From NCBI GenBank assembly GCA_041393395.1, contig JAWKKG010000004.1:496001-560000 (forward strand): DNA of 64,000 nucleotides, in the 5' to 3' direction. This DNA comes from JAGQIB01 sp041393395. Lineage in GTDB: Bacteria; ARS69. The translations under genes and the position numbers were made by a program. The notes under the pieces are model-generated. The model was given only the letters and a program-made list of their open reading frames with translations. It did not search any database and was not told the origin of the DNA. Positions 43,790 through 53,199 of this stretch are shown in pieces (the stretch's first letter is position 1; the number at the start of each line of letters is the position of its first letter).

Positions 43790-45637
43790 ATGTTCTCACC
43801 CGTAAAAGTCCGCCTGTTCCGGAGGGTGTTCCGTCACCGCGGCCTGCTGCTTGCCGCGCTCGGGCTGACCCTGCTGTTCTCGCTCGTCTCCGGAGTGTCC
43901 CTCGGGATCATCCTCCCGTTCGTGGACCTGCTGTTCCAGGGCAAGTCCGCGATCGTGGCACCGCCGGAGACCGCCGGGATGCTGGATCAGCTGCGCTACG
44001 GACTCGAGGTCCGGGCCGCCGACTGGTTCTTTGCGGGCGACCCGCGCGAAGCGCTGGCCCGTGTCTGTCTCGCCCTCGTGGCGGCCTTCGCGCTGAAGGG
44101 GTTGCTCGGCTTCCTGGTGGAAGTCACCACGGTGCTCCTCGAGGAGCGCGTCCTGAAGGACCTGCGCGACGATCTCTTCGAGCACCTGCAGTCCCTTTCC
44201 ATGATCTGGTTCTCCGGCCGGCGGTCCGGCGAGCTTCTGTCGCGAGCCACGAACGACGTCCAGGTCGTGCGCAAGGCCGTTTCGTCGATGTACCGGAGCC
44301 TGCCGCGCGACCTGCTCCTCGCGATGGTCTATCTCGGCATCGTGTTCGTCGCGAGCTGGCGCCTCGCGCTCGTCTGTTTCGTCGTGGCACCCGTGTTCGG
44401 CGTGACGATCCGGTTGATCGGCAAGCGCATCCGTCGGCAGTCGGGACGCGCCCAGGCGCACCACGGCGACCTGACGTCCGTGTTCCAGGAAGCGATCGGC
44501 GGTATCCGCGTGGTCAAGGCGTTCGGCGGCGAGCGGTTCAAGATCGAGAAGTTCCGTCGCTCCACGGAACAGTACCTGCGGTCCATCGTGCGGATGCGCC
44601 GGACGTCCGCAACCGCGGCGCCGGTGGCGGAGCTGCTCGGCGCGGCCGGCGCCGCAGTCGTACTGTGGGTCGGCGGCAACGAGGTGCTGTCCGGCGCGGG
44701 ACTCACGGCGCCCTGGTTCGTGATCTTTCTCGCGGCGCTCGTCTCGCTGATGCAACCGCTCCGGTCCATCAGCCAGATCAACACGCACCTGGAGGAAGGC
44801 GACGCCGCCGCCGCGCGCATCTTCGAGGTGCTCGATACCGTGCCCGACGTCCGCGCTCCCGCGAGCCCCGTCGCGATCGCTCCGCTCGCGCACTCGCTGC
44901 GATTCGAGAACGTCTCGTTCCACTACGACGAGGAATCGCCCGTGCTGCACGAGATCGAGTTCGAGGTGGGGCGGGGGGAGATCGTCGCGCTCGTCGGGGC
45001 GAGCGGAGCCGGCAAGTCCACGCTCGTGGACCTGATCCCGCGCTTCCACGACCCCGTGTCGGGGCGCGTGACCTGGGACGGCATCGACCTGCGCAACGCG
45101 AGCCTGAAGGACCTGCGCGGCCACCTCGGAATCGTGACGCAGGAGACGATCCTCTTCCACGACACGATCGCCGCGAACATCGCGTTCGCGGACCCCGCGC
45201 CGGACGAGGCGCGCATGATCGCGGCGGCGAAGGCCGCGAACGCGCACGAGTTCATCGCCGCGACGCCGGAAGGGTACCGCACGCGCATCGGGGATCGCGG
45301 GGTTCGACTCTCGGGCGGCGAGCGCCAGCGCATCGCGATCGCGCGGGCGATCTACCGCGAGCCGACGTTCCTGATCCTGGACGAGGCCACGTCTTCGCTC
45401 GACAGTGAATCGGAGGCGAAGGTCCAGGACGCGATCGATCGCCTGATGGAAGGACGTACCGCCGTCGTGATCGCGCACCGACTCTCCACCGTGCGCCACG
45501 CGGACAAGATCGTGGTGCTCGAGCGCGGCCGGATCGTGGAGGAGGGGCGGCACGACGAGCTGCTCGCTGCCGGCGGCCGCTACGCGACGTTCTGTCGTCG
45601 CCAGTTCGGCGAGACGGCGAGCGCGGGCCGGACGTGA
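43790..45637 (+). CDS. msbA: Lipid A flippase ABC transporter MsbA
   Basis: Flips lipid A-core from the inner to the outer leaflet of the inner membrane. Predicted 615 residues, a half-transporter with six membrane helices (about residues 15-330), then the ATPase: Walker A GASGAGKST (403-411), signature LSGGERQRIAIARA, Walker B FLILDEATSSLD and H-loop VIAHRLST. Context among lipid A and core genes favours MsbA over other exporters of this family. The GTG of the next gene overlaps its stop. Confidence 0.88.
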   Translation: MFSPVKVRLFRRVFRHRGLLLAALGLTLLFSLVSGVSLGIILPFVDLLFQGKSAIVAPPETAGMLDQLRYGLEVRAADWFFAGDPREALARVCLALVAAFALKGLLGFLVEVTTVLLEERVLKDLRDDLFEHLQSLSMIWFSGRRSGELLSRATNDVQVVRKAVSSMYRSLPRDLLLAMVYLGIVFVASWRLALVCFVVAPVFGVTIRLIGKRIRRQSGRAQAHHGDLTSVFQEAIGGIRVVKAFGGERFKIEKFRRSTEQYLRSIVRMRRTSATAAPVAELLGAAGAAVVLWVGGNEVLSGAGLTAPWFVIFLAALVSLMQPLRSISQINTHLEEGDAAAARIFEVLDTVPDVRAPASPVAIAPLAHSLRFENVSFHYDEESPVLHEIEFEVGRGEIVALVGASGAGKSTLVDLIPRFHDPVSGRVTWDGIDLRNASLKDLRGHLGIVTQETILFHDTIAANIAFADPAPDEARMIAAAKAANAHEFIAATPEGYRTRIGDRGVRLSGGERQRIAIARAIYREPTFLILDEATSSLDSESEAKVQDAIDRLMEGRTAVVIAHRLSTVRHADKIVVLERGRIVEEGRHDELLAAGGRYATFCRRQFGETASAGRT

Positions 45638-46623
45638 GCGGGGCACCGGACGCCGTTCTGGTCTGCCGCCTCTCGGCGATCGGGGACCTCGTGTTGACGT
45701 TGCCGGTGGTGTCGGCGCTCCGCCGGATGTTTCCCGCCGCGCGCCTCGAGTACCTTTCACGCGAACCGTACGGGCGCATCCTCCGCGACGTGTCCGCGCT
45801 CGACGCGCTGCACCTGTGGCCGGGCCCCGGACATCCGCCGCCGGCCGCGGTGACCGCGCGGGAGTGGGACGTGATCGTGGACCTTTCCGCGTCCGGTCGG
45901 AGCCGACGTTTGCTCGCGGGAGTGAGACGTCGGCGATTGCTGCGCGCGCGGAAGCAGCCGCTCGCGCGGTTCGCGTTCGTGCGGTTGCGGGCCCTCGGCT
46001 TTCGCGGAACCGGCATTCGAAGCGCGGTGGATCGGCAACTCGAGACGATCGCGCCGCTCGGAATCGAGTTCGAGCCGGACGCGCGACGCCCTCGCTTCGA
46101 CGTGGCGGCGCCGCCGCCGGACGGGCCGCTGCTGATCGCGCCGGGAGCCGGTCGCGCCACGAAGTGCTGGCCGGCGGAGCGCTTCCGGGAGATCGCCCGG
46201 CGCGCGGTGGAGCGGGGGCGGTCGGTGCGCGTGCTCGGATCCGCCACCGAGCGGCAACTCGTGGGCGAAGTGGCGCGCGGGCTCCCGCCCGAGCACGTGC
46301 GCGCGGCCATCGCCGAGGATCCGGCCGAGCTGCCGGGGATCGTCGCCGGTTGCCCGGTGGCGCTCGGCAACGATTCGGCGATCACGCACGTGGCGGAAGC
46401 CTGCGGTGCGGCGGCCGTCGTGTTGTTCGGACCGACGCATCCGGCGTTCGGGTTCGGGCCGCTCGACCCGCGTTCCGCGGTGCTGTCGGTGGAGCTCGAC
46501 TGCCGGCCCTGCGACCTCCACGGTCCGCCCGTCTGTCCGCGCGGGCACCACCGCTGCCTGCGCGATCTCTCCGCGGACGACGTGTGGGACGCCGTCGCCG
46601 AGCGCCTCGGGAGTGTCGAATGA
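45634..46623 (+). CDS. GT9 heptosyltransferase-family protein
   Basis: Predicted 329 residues from the GTG at 45634. It has a canonical N-terminal VCRLSAIGDLVLTLPVV loop, LLIAPGAGRATKCWPAERF in the donor half, and ALGNDSAITHVAEACGAAAV with the conserved Asp and His. A C-terminal Cys cluster (CRPCDLHGPPVCPRGHHRCL) matches the cysteine-rich tail seen in many GT9 proteins. It is likely to add a heptose or related sugar to the LPS core. Coupled to msbA upstream and to another GT9 downstream. Confidence 0.85.
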   Translation: MSGAPDAVLVCRLSAIGDLVLTLPVVSALRRMFPAARLEYLSREPYGRILRDVSALDALHLWPGPGHPPPAAVTAREWDVIVDLSASGRSRRLLAGVRRRRLLRARKQPLARFAFVRLRALGFRGTGIRSAVDRQLETIAPLGIEFEPDARRPRFDVAAPPPDGPLLIAPGAGRATKCWPAERFREIARRAVERGRSVRVLGSATERQLVGEVARGLPPEHVRAAIAEDPAELPGIVAGCPVALGNDSAITHVAEACGAAAVVLFGPTHPAFGFGPLDPRSAVLSVELDCRPCDLHGPPVCPRGHHRCLRDLSADDVWDAVAERLGSVE

Positions 46624-47777
46624 TCAAGAATCTCGAGCGCGCGGGGAAACGTCGCCTGACGTCGGCGATCGGACGCGTGCTGCGCGTGCGGGCGGACGCG
46701 GGGCCCTGCCCGGACTTCGCCGACCTCGAGTCGATCCTGATCGTGCGACAGCAGAACCAGCTCGGGGACATGATCCTCGCGACGCCGTTCTTCCGCGCGG
46801 TGCGGGCGCGAGCGCCGCACGCGCGCCTCGACGTCGTGACGGCGCCGATGAATCACGCGCCTCTCCTGCACAGCGAACGCATCACCGAGGCCATCCCCTA
46901 CGACAAGAAGCACCTGCTCCGGAATCCCGCCGCGGCGCGGCGCTTCGTGGAACGGCTCCGGGACGCGCGCTACGATCTCGCACTCGTCTCGAGCACGGTG
47001 GCGTTCTCGTACACGAGCGTGTGGCTCGCCGCGATCTCGGGAGCACGGCGACGCGCGGCCCGACCCGGACCGGGCGGCGCCGGCGCGAGCACGGTGCGCG
47101 ACGCGTTCCACTGGGCGCTGCCGGCACCGGTTCCGGGACGCCACCAGTCGGCGGTGAACCTCGATCTCGCCACGCCGTTCGGCGCCTCCGCAGGGGACTG
47201 GACTCCGGAGATCTTCCTCACCGAGGACGAGCGCGCGTGCGGTGCCGACGCGCTCGGTCGGGCGCTTTCGAACGGCACGGGCGGGCTGCGCATCCTCGTG
47301 CACCCGGGCGCGGGCAAGCGACCGAATCGCTGGCCCGCCGCGCGGTTCGGCGAGCTCGCGGCCGCTCTGCGTGCGGAGGGGCACGGCGTGGCGGTGGCCA
47401 CGGGGCCGAGCGAGACGGACCTCTTCGAAGCCGTGGACCGGGGCGCGCGGACCGAGCTGCCGCGTCTGGATCCGTTGCCGGTGCGCGCACTGGCCGGAGC
47501 GTTTCAGGCGGCGGACCTCGCGCTCGTGAACGATACCGGCGTTCTCCACGTCGCGTCCGCCGTCGGAACGCCGACACTCGCCTGGTTCGGCCCCACGGAT
47601 CCGGGACAGTGGTGCCCGGCCGCTCCGCGGACCGGCTACTTCCTCGCGCCCGGCGGCGAGCTCGACGCGATTGCCGTGGCCGACGTCCGGGCCGCCGTGC
47701 TCGCCTTCGCGTCCCACGTGGCCGGCGAGGGCGAGTGGCCCGCGGGAGTCACGCGCGCTCCGGGGCCGGCTTCATGA
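46620..47777 (+). CDS. GT9 heptosyltransferase-family protein
   Basis: Predicted 385 residues, ATG overlapping the previous stop. An N-terminal extension of about 35 residues precedes ILIVRQQNQLGDMILATPFF, a variant loop with QLGD. The donor half has LVHPGAGKRPNRWPAARF and LVNDTGVLHVASAVGTPTLA. No Cys cluster. The RQxxxLGD loop is typical of a GT9 subgroup sometimes annotated as heptosyltransferase III/IV; substrate not assignable from sequence. Confidence 0.82.
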   Translation: MIKNLERAGKRRLTSAIGRVLRVRADAGPCPDFADLESILIVRQQNQLGDMILATPFFRAVRARAPHARLDVVTAPMNHAPLLHSERITEAIPYDKKHLLRNPAAARRFVERLRDARYDLALVSSTVAFSYTSVWLAAISGARRRAARPGPGGAGASTVRDAFHWALPAPVPGRHQSAVNLDLATPFGASAGDWTPEIFLTEDERACGADALGRALSNGTGGLRILVHPGAGKRPNRWPAARFGELAAALRAEGHGVAVATGPSETDLFEAVDRGARTELPRLDPLPVRALAGAFQAADLALVNDTGVLHVASAVGTPTLAWFGPTDPGQWCPAAPRTGYFLAPGGELDAIAVADVRAAVLAFASHVAGEGEWPAGVTRAPGPAS

Positions 47778-48745
47778 GTCGCGTCCTGTTCCGATCCCCG
47801 AACTGGCTCGGCGACGCGGTCATGGCCACCGCCGTGCCGCCCGCACTCCGCCGGAGGCACGAGACGGTCGGGATCCTGACCCCGGCCGCGATCGCCGATG
47901 TCTGGCGCGCCGCGCCGGACGTGGACGAAGTGGTGACCTTCTCTCCGGGCGGCGAAGTGGACGCCTATCGGAGCGCCGGCTACGATCGCGTCCTGCTCGG
48001 GCCCGTGTCGTTCGGCAGCGCGTGGCGCGCCCTCCGCGGCGGCGTGCGGGAGCGCTTCGGGTTCGGGGGAGAGTGCCGGGACTGGTTGCTGTCACGTCGG
48101 CTCCCCGCGCGGGCCTACTCGCGCGATCGACACCAGGTCGAGAACTATCGCGAGCTCGCGGGGCTCGCGGGTCGGCCGGAAGACGCGGACGCGCCGCGTC
48201 TCGTGCCACTCGCGGACTGGCGGCAGGACGTTCCGGCGATCTGGCCCGATGCTCGCCGACCGCGCGTGGCGCTCCAACCCGGGGCGACGTATGGTCCCGC
48301 GAAGCGCTGGCCCGCGGACCGGTTCGCGGCGGTCGGACGCGCGCTGCACGAGCGCGGCCTGGACGTCGCGGTGCTCGGAGGACCGGGGGACCGAGCCGAG
48401 GTGGAAGCGGTGCTCGCGAGCGCGCCGGACGCGCTCGATCTGGGAGGACGGACGACGGTGGGACAGCTCGCGGCGGTGCTGGAGAGCGCCGACCTTCTCG
48501 TGACGAACGACACCGGACCGATGCACCTCGCGGCTGCGGTCGGAACGCCCGTGCTCGCTGTTTTCGGATCCACGAGCCCGCGCTGGACGCGCCCGTTCGG
48601 GGAGGGGCACCGCGTGATCACACACCCCGTGCCGTGTCAGCCGTGCTTTCGTCGCGACTGTCGCATCGGTTACGGCTGTCTCCGCGGAGTCGAGACCGAG
48701 CGCGTCGTCGCCGAGGTCCTGGCGGTGACGGAGGCGCTCGCATGA
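47774..48745 (+). CDS. waaF: Lipopolysaccharide heptosyltransferase II-like
   Basis: Predicted 323 residues. The start VLFRSPNWLGDAVMATAVPP contains the PNWLGD signature of WaaF, which adds the second heptose to the core. The donor half shows QPGATYGPAKRWPADRF and VTNDTGPMHLAAAVGTPVLA, and the Cys-rich tail CQPCFRRDCRIGYGCL. Of the five GT9 genes this one has the clearest subfamily match. It directly precedes the heptose kinase gene, consistent with a heptose-containing core. Confidence 0.88.
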   Translation: MSRVLFRSPNWLGDAVMATAVPPALRRRHETVGILTPAAIADVWRAAPDVDEVVTFSPGGEVDAYRSAGYDRVLLGPVSFGSAWRALRGGVRERFGFGGECRDWLLSRRLPARAYSRDRHQVENYRELAGLAGRPEDADAPRLVPLADWRQDVPAIWPDARRPRVALQPGATYGPAKRWPADRFAAVGRALHERGLDVAVLGGPGDRAEVEAVLASAPDALDLGGRTTVGQLAAVLESADLLVTNDTGPMHLAAAVGTPVLAVFGSTSPRWTRPFGEGHRVITHPVPCQPCFRRDCRIGYGCLRGVETERVVAEVLAVTEALA

Positions 48746-49758
48746 TCCCGGCGGAGAGACTTCACGCCCTGCTCGAGCGCGTCGCGGGAACGCGCGTGCT
48801 CGTCGTGGGCGATCTGATCGCCGACGAGTACGTGTTCGGAGAAACGTCGCGTGTGTCGCGCGAGGCGCCGGTGCTGATCCTGCGTCACCGCGGGCGACAG
48901 GTCATTCCCGGGGGCGCCGGCAACGCGGTCCTGAACCTGCGCGCGCTCGGCGCCGCGCCCCGACCGGTCGGGCTGGTCGGCGCGGGGGACGTGGGCGACG
49001 CCGTCATCCGCGAGTTCGCGGCGCGGGGCGTCGACGCGTCGGGAGTTCTCCGGGACCCCGGCCGCGTCACGATCCGGAAGACCCGGGTGATGGCCGGCGG
49101 TCCGCACGGTCAGAAGCAGCAGATCCTGCGGATCGACCAGGACGATCCGGTTCCGGTGCCCGACTCGCTCGCGGTCCGGTTGCGCGACACCGCGCTCGAG
49201 ATCCTCGGCGAAGTGGACGCGGTGCTCCTCTCGGACTACGGGTACGGAGCGCTCGCGCCCTCCGTGCGGGACGCCGTGCTGGCGGCGGCGCGGGACCGCG
49301 CGATCCCGGTCTGCGCGGACTCGCGGTACTCGCTGCGCGACTTCCGCGGGGTCACGTTCGCCACGCCGAACGAAGACGAAGCGGTCCAGGCATTCGGCGC
49401 GCCGATTCGCGGCGAAGCCGACGTACGGGAGGCCGCGGAACGGCTGCGCGCGTCGCTCGACGCCGAGTTCCTGCTGCTGACGCGCGGTCACGACGGGATG
49501 GCCGTCGCGGAGCGCGGCGGTTCGTTCACGGCGATCCCGATCTGGGGAACGGCCGAGGCCGCGGACACCACCGGTGCGGGGGACACGGTCGCCGCCACGT
49601 CGCTGCTCGCGCTGGCGGCCGGCGCCACCCCGGTCGAGGCGGCGCGCGTCGCCACCATCGCGGCGGGCATCGTGGTCCAGAAACACGGCGCCGCCACGAC
49701 CACCGCCGAGGAGATCGAGCGTGTCGCCGGACACCCGACGCGTCCTGTCGCTTCCTGA
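48742..49758 (+). CDS. rfaE1: D-glycero-beta-D-manno-heptose-7-phosphate kinase (HldE N-domain type)
   Basis: PfkB-family kinase that makes heptose 1,7-bisphosphate for ADP-heptose synthesis. Predicted 338 residues with VLVVGDLIADEYVFGETSRVSREAPV, the substrate motif PGGAGNAVLNLRAL, and the PfkB C-terminal signature DTTGAGDTVAATSLL with the catalytic Asp. In E. coli this domain is fused to the adenylyltransferase as HldE; here the two are separate genes that overlap by 38 bp. GmhA and GmhB are not in the window. Confidence 0.93.
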   Translation: MIPAERLHALLERVAGTRVLVVGDLIADEYVFGETSRVSREAPVLILRHRGRQVIPGGAGNAVLNLRALGAAPRPVGLVGAGDVGDAVIREFAARGVDASGVLRDPGRVTIRKTRVMAGGPHGQKQQILRIDQDDPVPVPDSLAVRLRDTALEILGEVDAVLLSDYGYGALAPSVRDAVLAAARDRAIPVCADSRYSLRDFRGVTFATPNEDEAVQAFGAPIRGEADVREAAERLRASLDAEFLLLTRGHDGMAVAERGGSFTAIPIWGTAEAADTTGAGDTVAATSLLALAAGATPVEAARVATIAAGIVVQKHGAATTTAEEIERVAGHPTRPVAS

Positions 49759-50212
49759 GGCGCGAGACGACGTGCAGGCGGCGAAGGCAGCCGGCCGCAC
49801 CGTCGTGCTCGCGAACGGGATCTTCGATCTTTTCCACGTGGGGCACGTTCGCTACCTGGAGGGCGCGGCGGCGGAAGGCGACTATCTCGTGGTCGCGGTG
49901 AACGGCGACGTGTGCGCGCGCGAGCTCAAGGGCCCCGGCCGACCGTTCCTGCCCGCGGCGGAACGCGCGGAGATCGTGGCCGCGTTGCGCTGCGTGGACC
50001 GGGTCGTGGTGTTCGAGGAGCGCGACGTGATCACGGTGCTCCGCGAGCTCCGCCCCGACGTGCACGCGAAGGGCACCGACTACACCGCGGACACCGTCCC
50101 CGAGCGGGAGATCACGCGTGAGATCGGCGGACGCACCGCCATCGTCGGGGACCCCAAGGACCACTCCACGACGGACCTCCTGCGCGCGATCCGGGCGACC
50201 CTCGCACGATGA
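49721..50212 (+). CDS. rfaE2: D-glycero-beta-D-manno-heptose 1-phosphate adenylyltransferase (HldE C-domain type)
   Basis: Transfers AMP to heptose 1-phosphate to give ADP-heptose. Predicted 163 residues. The nucleotidyltransferase motif is VLANGIFDLFHVGHVRYLE with the HxGH pair; NGDVCARELKGPGRP and later VHAKGTDYTADTVPE match RfaE2. The GTG at 49721, inside the kinase gene, gives the usual length; the out-of-frame overlap shows that the two are not a broken fusion. Confidence 0.92.
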   Translation: MSPDTRRVLSLPEARDDVQAAKAAGRTVVLANGIFDLFHVGHVRYLEGAAAEGDYLVVAVNGDVCARELKGPGRPFLPAAERAEIVAALRCVDRVVVFEERDVITVLRELRPDVHAKGTDYTADTVPEREITREIGGRTAIVGDPKDHSTTDLLRAIRATLAR

Positions 50213-51282
50213 GGATCCTCCAGCTCACGCACCAGGGAGACATCGGCGGCTCGACGAACTCGATCACGTGGCTCACGCGCGGTCTCGCCCGCAGGGGGCA
50301 CGAGGTGCACCTCGCGTGTCGCCCGGAGAGTCTTATCGCGAGCCGCTTCGTCGATGGGTCCGTGCGTCGCGTGGACATGCGTCTCGGTCGGGGACCGTCG
50401 CTGATCGCGGCGGCCCGTCACTGGAAACGCTGGATGGAGGAGCACGAGATCGAGGTGGCGAACGCCCACGCATCGCTCGATCGCCGCGTGCTGTCGTACG
50501 CGCGCCTCCTCGGACTGCGCTCGCGCGTGGTCCACACGCGTCGGAACGTCGCGCTTTCGAGCGGCGGAATGCTGCGCTCGCGGTTCGACGCAGCGACCAC
50601 GGACGCGATCATCGCGGTGTCGGAGAACGTCGCGGCCGGGATGCGACGTCGCGGGATGCCGCGCGACCACGTTCGCGTCATCCGCAACGGGCTGCCGCTC
50701 GACGAGGTCGCGCAGGCCGACCCGGGTCGGGTGGAACGTCTCCGGGGCGAACTCGGGCTCCGGCCGGGAGTGCCGGTGGCGGGCACGATGGCGCGTCGCA
50801 AGTCGCAGGAGGAACTGCTCGCGGCGGCGGCGCTGCTCCCGTTTCCGCTGGAGATCGTGTTCGCGGGCTTCGAGGCCGACGACGCGATCCGGCGCGCCGC
50901 GGCGGAGCTCCCCGATCGCGTGACGTGGCGCTGCCTCGGATTCCGGGACGACGTCGCGGACCTCACGGGACTGCTCGACGTGTTCGTGCTGCCGTCCACG
51001 ATCGAGGGCTTCTCACTCGCGCTTCTCGAGGCGATGGTTCGCGGCCGACCGTGCATCGCCACGGACGCGGGGGGCAACGCGGAAGCGCTCGCCGACGGTG
51101 CGGGACTGATCGTGCCCCCGAGGGACGTGCCGGCTCTCGCGGCCGCGCTGGACTCGGTGCTGTCGTCGTCGGAGCGGGCGCGCGAGCTCGGCGAGCGGGC
51201 CCGGACGCGCGCCACGACGGAGTTCGACGTGGAGCGGACCGTCGATCGGACGGAGAGTCTCTACCGGGAGCTCGTCGCGTGA
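50209..51282 (+). CDS. Glycosyltransferase family 4
   Basis: Predicted 357 residues with the GT-B fold. The N terminus ILQLTHQGDIGGSTNSITWL has the Gly-rich acceptor loop; the C-terminal half has VAGTMARRKSQEELLAAAAL and the EX7E motif in PSTIEGFSLALLEAMVRGRP, followed by ATDAGGNAEAL. It is probably an LPS core or O-chain sugar transferase acting at the inner face of the membrane; donor unknown. The ATG overlaps the rfaE2 stop and the stop overlaps the ligase gene. Confidence 0.85.
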   Translation: MRILQLTHQGDIGGSTNSITWLTRGLARRGHEVHLACRPESLIASRFVDGSVRRVDMRLGRGPSLIAAARHWKRWMEEHEIEVANAHASLDRRVLSYARLLGLRSRVVHTRRNVALSSGGMLRSRFDAATTDAIIAVSENVAAGMRRRGMPRDHVRVIRNGLPLDEVAQADPGRVERLRGELGLRPGVPVAGTMARRKSQEELLAAAALLPFPLEIVFAGFEADDAIRRAAAELPDRVTWRCLGFRDDVADLTGLLDVFVLPSTIEGFSLALLEAMVRGRPCIATDAGGNAEALADGAGLIVPPRDVPALAAALDSVLSSSERARELGERARTRATTEFDVERTVDRTESLYRELVA

Positions 51283-52451
51283 AGAAGCTCCCCGAGTATC
51301 TCCTCGTGGTCTACTCGCTGAGCGGCGTCCTCTCGATCGCCGTGAGCCAGGCTGCCATGGGGCTCGCGGCGGCCGTGGCGCTCGTCGACCGGGGTCGCCG
51401 CACCCGCTTCGACTGGCGCCCACTCGGGATCGAGTGGCCCATCCTGGCCTGGATCGTGGCGTCGCTGCTCGCGACGACGTTCGCGCCGGACCCGATCGGG
51501 AGCGCGGGCAAGCTGAAGAAGCTCGTGCTCTGGGCCGTGGTGTTCTGGCCGCCGGCGGCACTCTGGCGGCCGTGGAGCGTCGGGCGACTCTTCATGACAC
51601 TTCTCTTCGCGGCCGGCGTCACGTCGCTGTACGGAGTGCTCACGTTTTTTCTGCAGGGCGGTCCGGAAATGGCGGTGCGGATCCGCGGATTCCACGGCTT
51701 CTATCTCACGAACTCCGGGCTGCTCCTGCTGTGCACGTTCCCGGCAATCCTGTTCGTGGGATGTCGCGAACTGCCGGCGTCGCGACGTTGGGGAGCCGGT
51801 ATCGCAGCCGCGGCCATCCTCGCGTCCCAGTTCTTCGGCGCGTTGCCGGGCGCATGGCTCGGGACGGCCGTCGGTCTGCTGTACCTCGCGATCTTCCGGG
51901 GCTACGTCAGCGGCGCGGTCGTGCTCCTGATCGGCGCGGTCGCCCTCGTCCTCGCGCCGCCGACGTTGCGCGAGAGCGCGCTCGATCTCGCGAACCCCGC
52001 GAGCTACGCGAATCTCGACCGCCTCGAGATCTGGCGGAACGGCATCACGCTGTTCGAGCAACGTCCGCTCACCGGCTGGGGTCTCGGCGATTTGCAGGCG
52101 GAGTACGCGCGCGTGAAATCGCCCGGCGCACCGATGGAGGGCCACATGCACTCGGTTCCGGTGCACGTGGCCGCGTCGATGGGAGTTCCCGGCCTGATCG
52201 CACTGGTCTGGCTGTTCGTGGCGCTGTTCCGCGCTCTCGGACGGGCGCGTCGCCCGACGCGCGGTTTCCTGCGCCGGGTGGTCGACGCGGCGGAGGGCGC
52301 GCTGGTCGGCTTTCTCGCGGCCGGCTTGCTGGAGTGGAACCTGGGCGACTCGGAGATCCTCGCGCTGTTGTGCTTCCTGGTCGGGGTGGCGATCGCGGCC
52401 GGTCGTCTCGCGCCGCTCGGCGACGGCATCGCTCCGCCGCGGGAGGCCTGA
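51279..52451 (+). CDS. O-antigen ligase family membrane protein (WaaL-like)
   Basis: Predicted 390 residues, mostly hydrophobic, about ten membrane helices. The Wzy_C/O-antigen ligase region lies near residues 240-300: LDRLEIWRNGITLFEQRPLTGWGLGDLQAEY, with the Arg of the DRLEIWRNG motif, a large periplasmic loop and EGHMHSVPVHVAASMGVPG, carrying the conserved His. These are shared by ligases and polymerases, so Wzy is an alternative; the setting in an LPS core cluster favours ligation of O-antigen to lipid A-core. GTG start, overlapping the previous gene. Confidence 0.8.
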   Translation: MKKLPEYLLVVYSLSGVLSIAVSQAAMGLAAAVALVDRGRRTRFDWRPLGIEWPILAWIVASLLATTFAPDPIGSAGKLKKLVLWAVVFWPPAALWRPWSVGRLFMTLLFAAGVTSLYGVLTFFLQGGPEMAVRIRGFHGFYLTNSGLLLLCTFPAILFVGCRELPASRRWGAGIAAAAILASQFFGALPGAWLGTAVGLLYLAIFRGYVSGAVVLLIGAVALVLAPPTLRESALDLANPASYANLDRLEIWRNGITLFEQRPLTGWGLGDLQAEYARVKSPGAPMEGHMHSVPVHVAASMGVPGLIALVWLFVALFRALGRARRPTRGFLRRVVDAAEGALVGFLAAGLLEWNLGDSEILALLCFLVGVAIAAGRLAPLGDGIAPPREA

Positions 52452-52452
52452 C

Positions 52453-53199
52453 GTGACGAAGCTCTCGGTGCTGGTTCCCACGCGGAACGAGGCGGCGAAT
52501 CTCGAGGAGTGTCTGCGCAGCGTGGCGTTCGCCGACGAGATCGTCGTGGTGGATTCGGAGAGCACCGATGACACGCGTGAGATCGCGGAGCGGTGCGGCG
52601 CGCGAGTGCTCGTGCACCCGTTCGCCGGGCACGCCGCCCAGAAGAACTGGGGGCTCGAGCGCGTCACCCACGACTGGGTCCTGATCCTGGACGCGGACGA
52701 GCGCGCCACACCGGCGCTCGCCCGGGAAGTCCGGGACGTCCTCGCCGCGCCGGCCGCGCCCGGGTACTGGATCCACCGTCGCAACACGTTCCTCGGGCGC
52801 GAGATCCGCGGTTGCGGCTGGCAGCGGGACAAGGTCCTGCGCCTGTTCGATCGCCGTCGCGGACGCTACGAGGACGTGCGCGTCCACGAGGAAGTCCGCC
52901 TCGACGCCGAGGCGGGACGCCTGCGCGAGAAGCTGTGGCACCACTCGTGCACCGATCTCGGAGCCTGGCTCGCGAAGGTCGAGAGATACTCCACGCTGGG
53001 GGCGGAGGAAGCCATGCGCCGTGGTCGGAGACCGCGCTTCGGCGATCTGACTTGGCGTCCGGCCGCGCGCTTCGCGAAGCAGTGGCTGGTCCAGGGCGGC
53101 TGGCGCGACGGGATCGAGGGCTGGATCCTGTGCGCGACGTCGGCGTACTCGGTGTTCCTCAAGTACGCGAAGCTCCGGCGGCTCGAGGCGTCGCGATGA
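52453..53199 (+). CDS. Family 2 glycosyltransferase, WaaE/KdtX-like
   Basis: Predicted 248 residues from the GTG at 52453. GT-A fold with KLSVLVPTRNEAANLEECL, VVVDSESTDDTREIAE and the metal-binding DADE in WVLILDADERATPAL. The later KNWGLERV and the positively charged C-terminal half match the WaaE group, beta-1,4-glucosyltransferases that act on the inner-core heptose in enterobacteria. No membrane helix. Located between the ligase and another GT9. Confidence 0.85.
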   Translation: MTKLSVLVPTRNEAANLEECLRSVAFADEIVVVDSESTDDTREIAERCGARVLVHPFAGHAAQKNWGLERVTHDWVLILDADERATPALAREVRDVLAAPAAPGYWIHRRNTFLGREIRGCGWQRDKVLRLFDRRRGRYEDVRVHEEVRLDAEAGRLREKLWHHSCTDLGAWLAKVERYSTLGAEEAMRRGRRPRFGDLTWRPAARFAKQWLVQGGWRDGIEGWILCATSAYSVFLKYAKLRRLEASR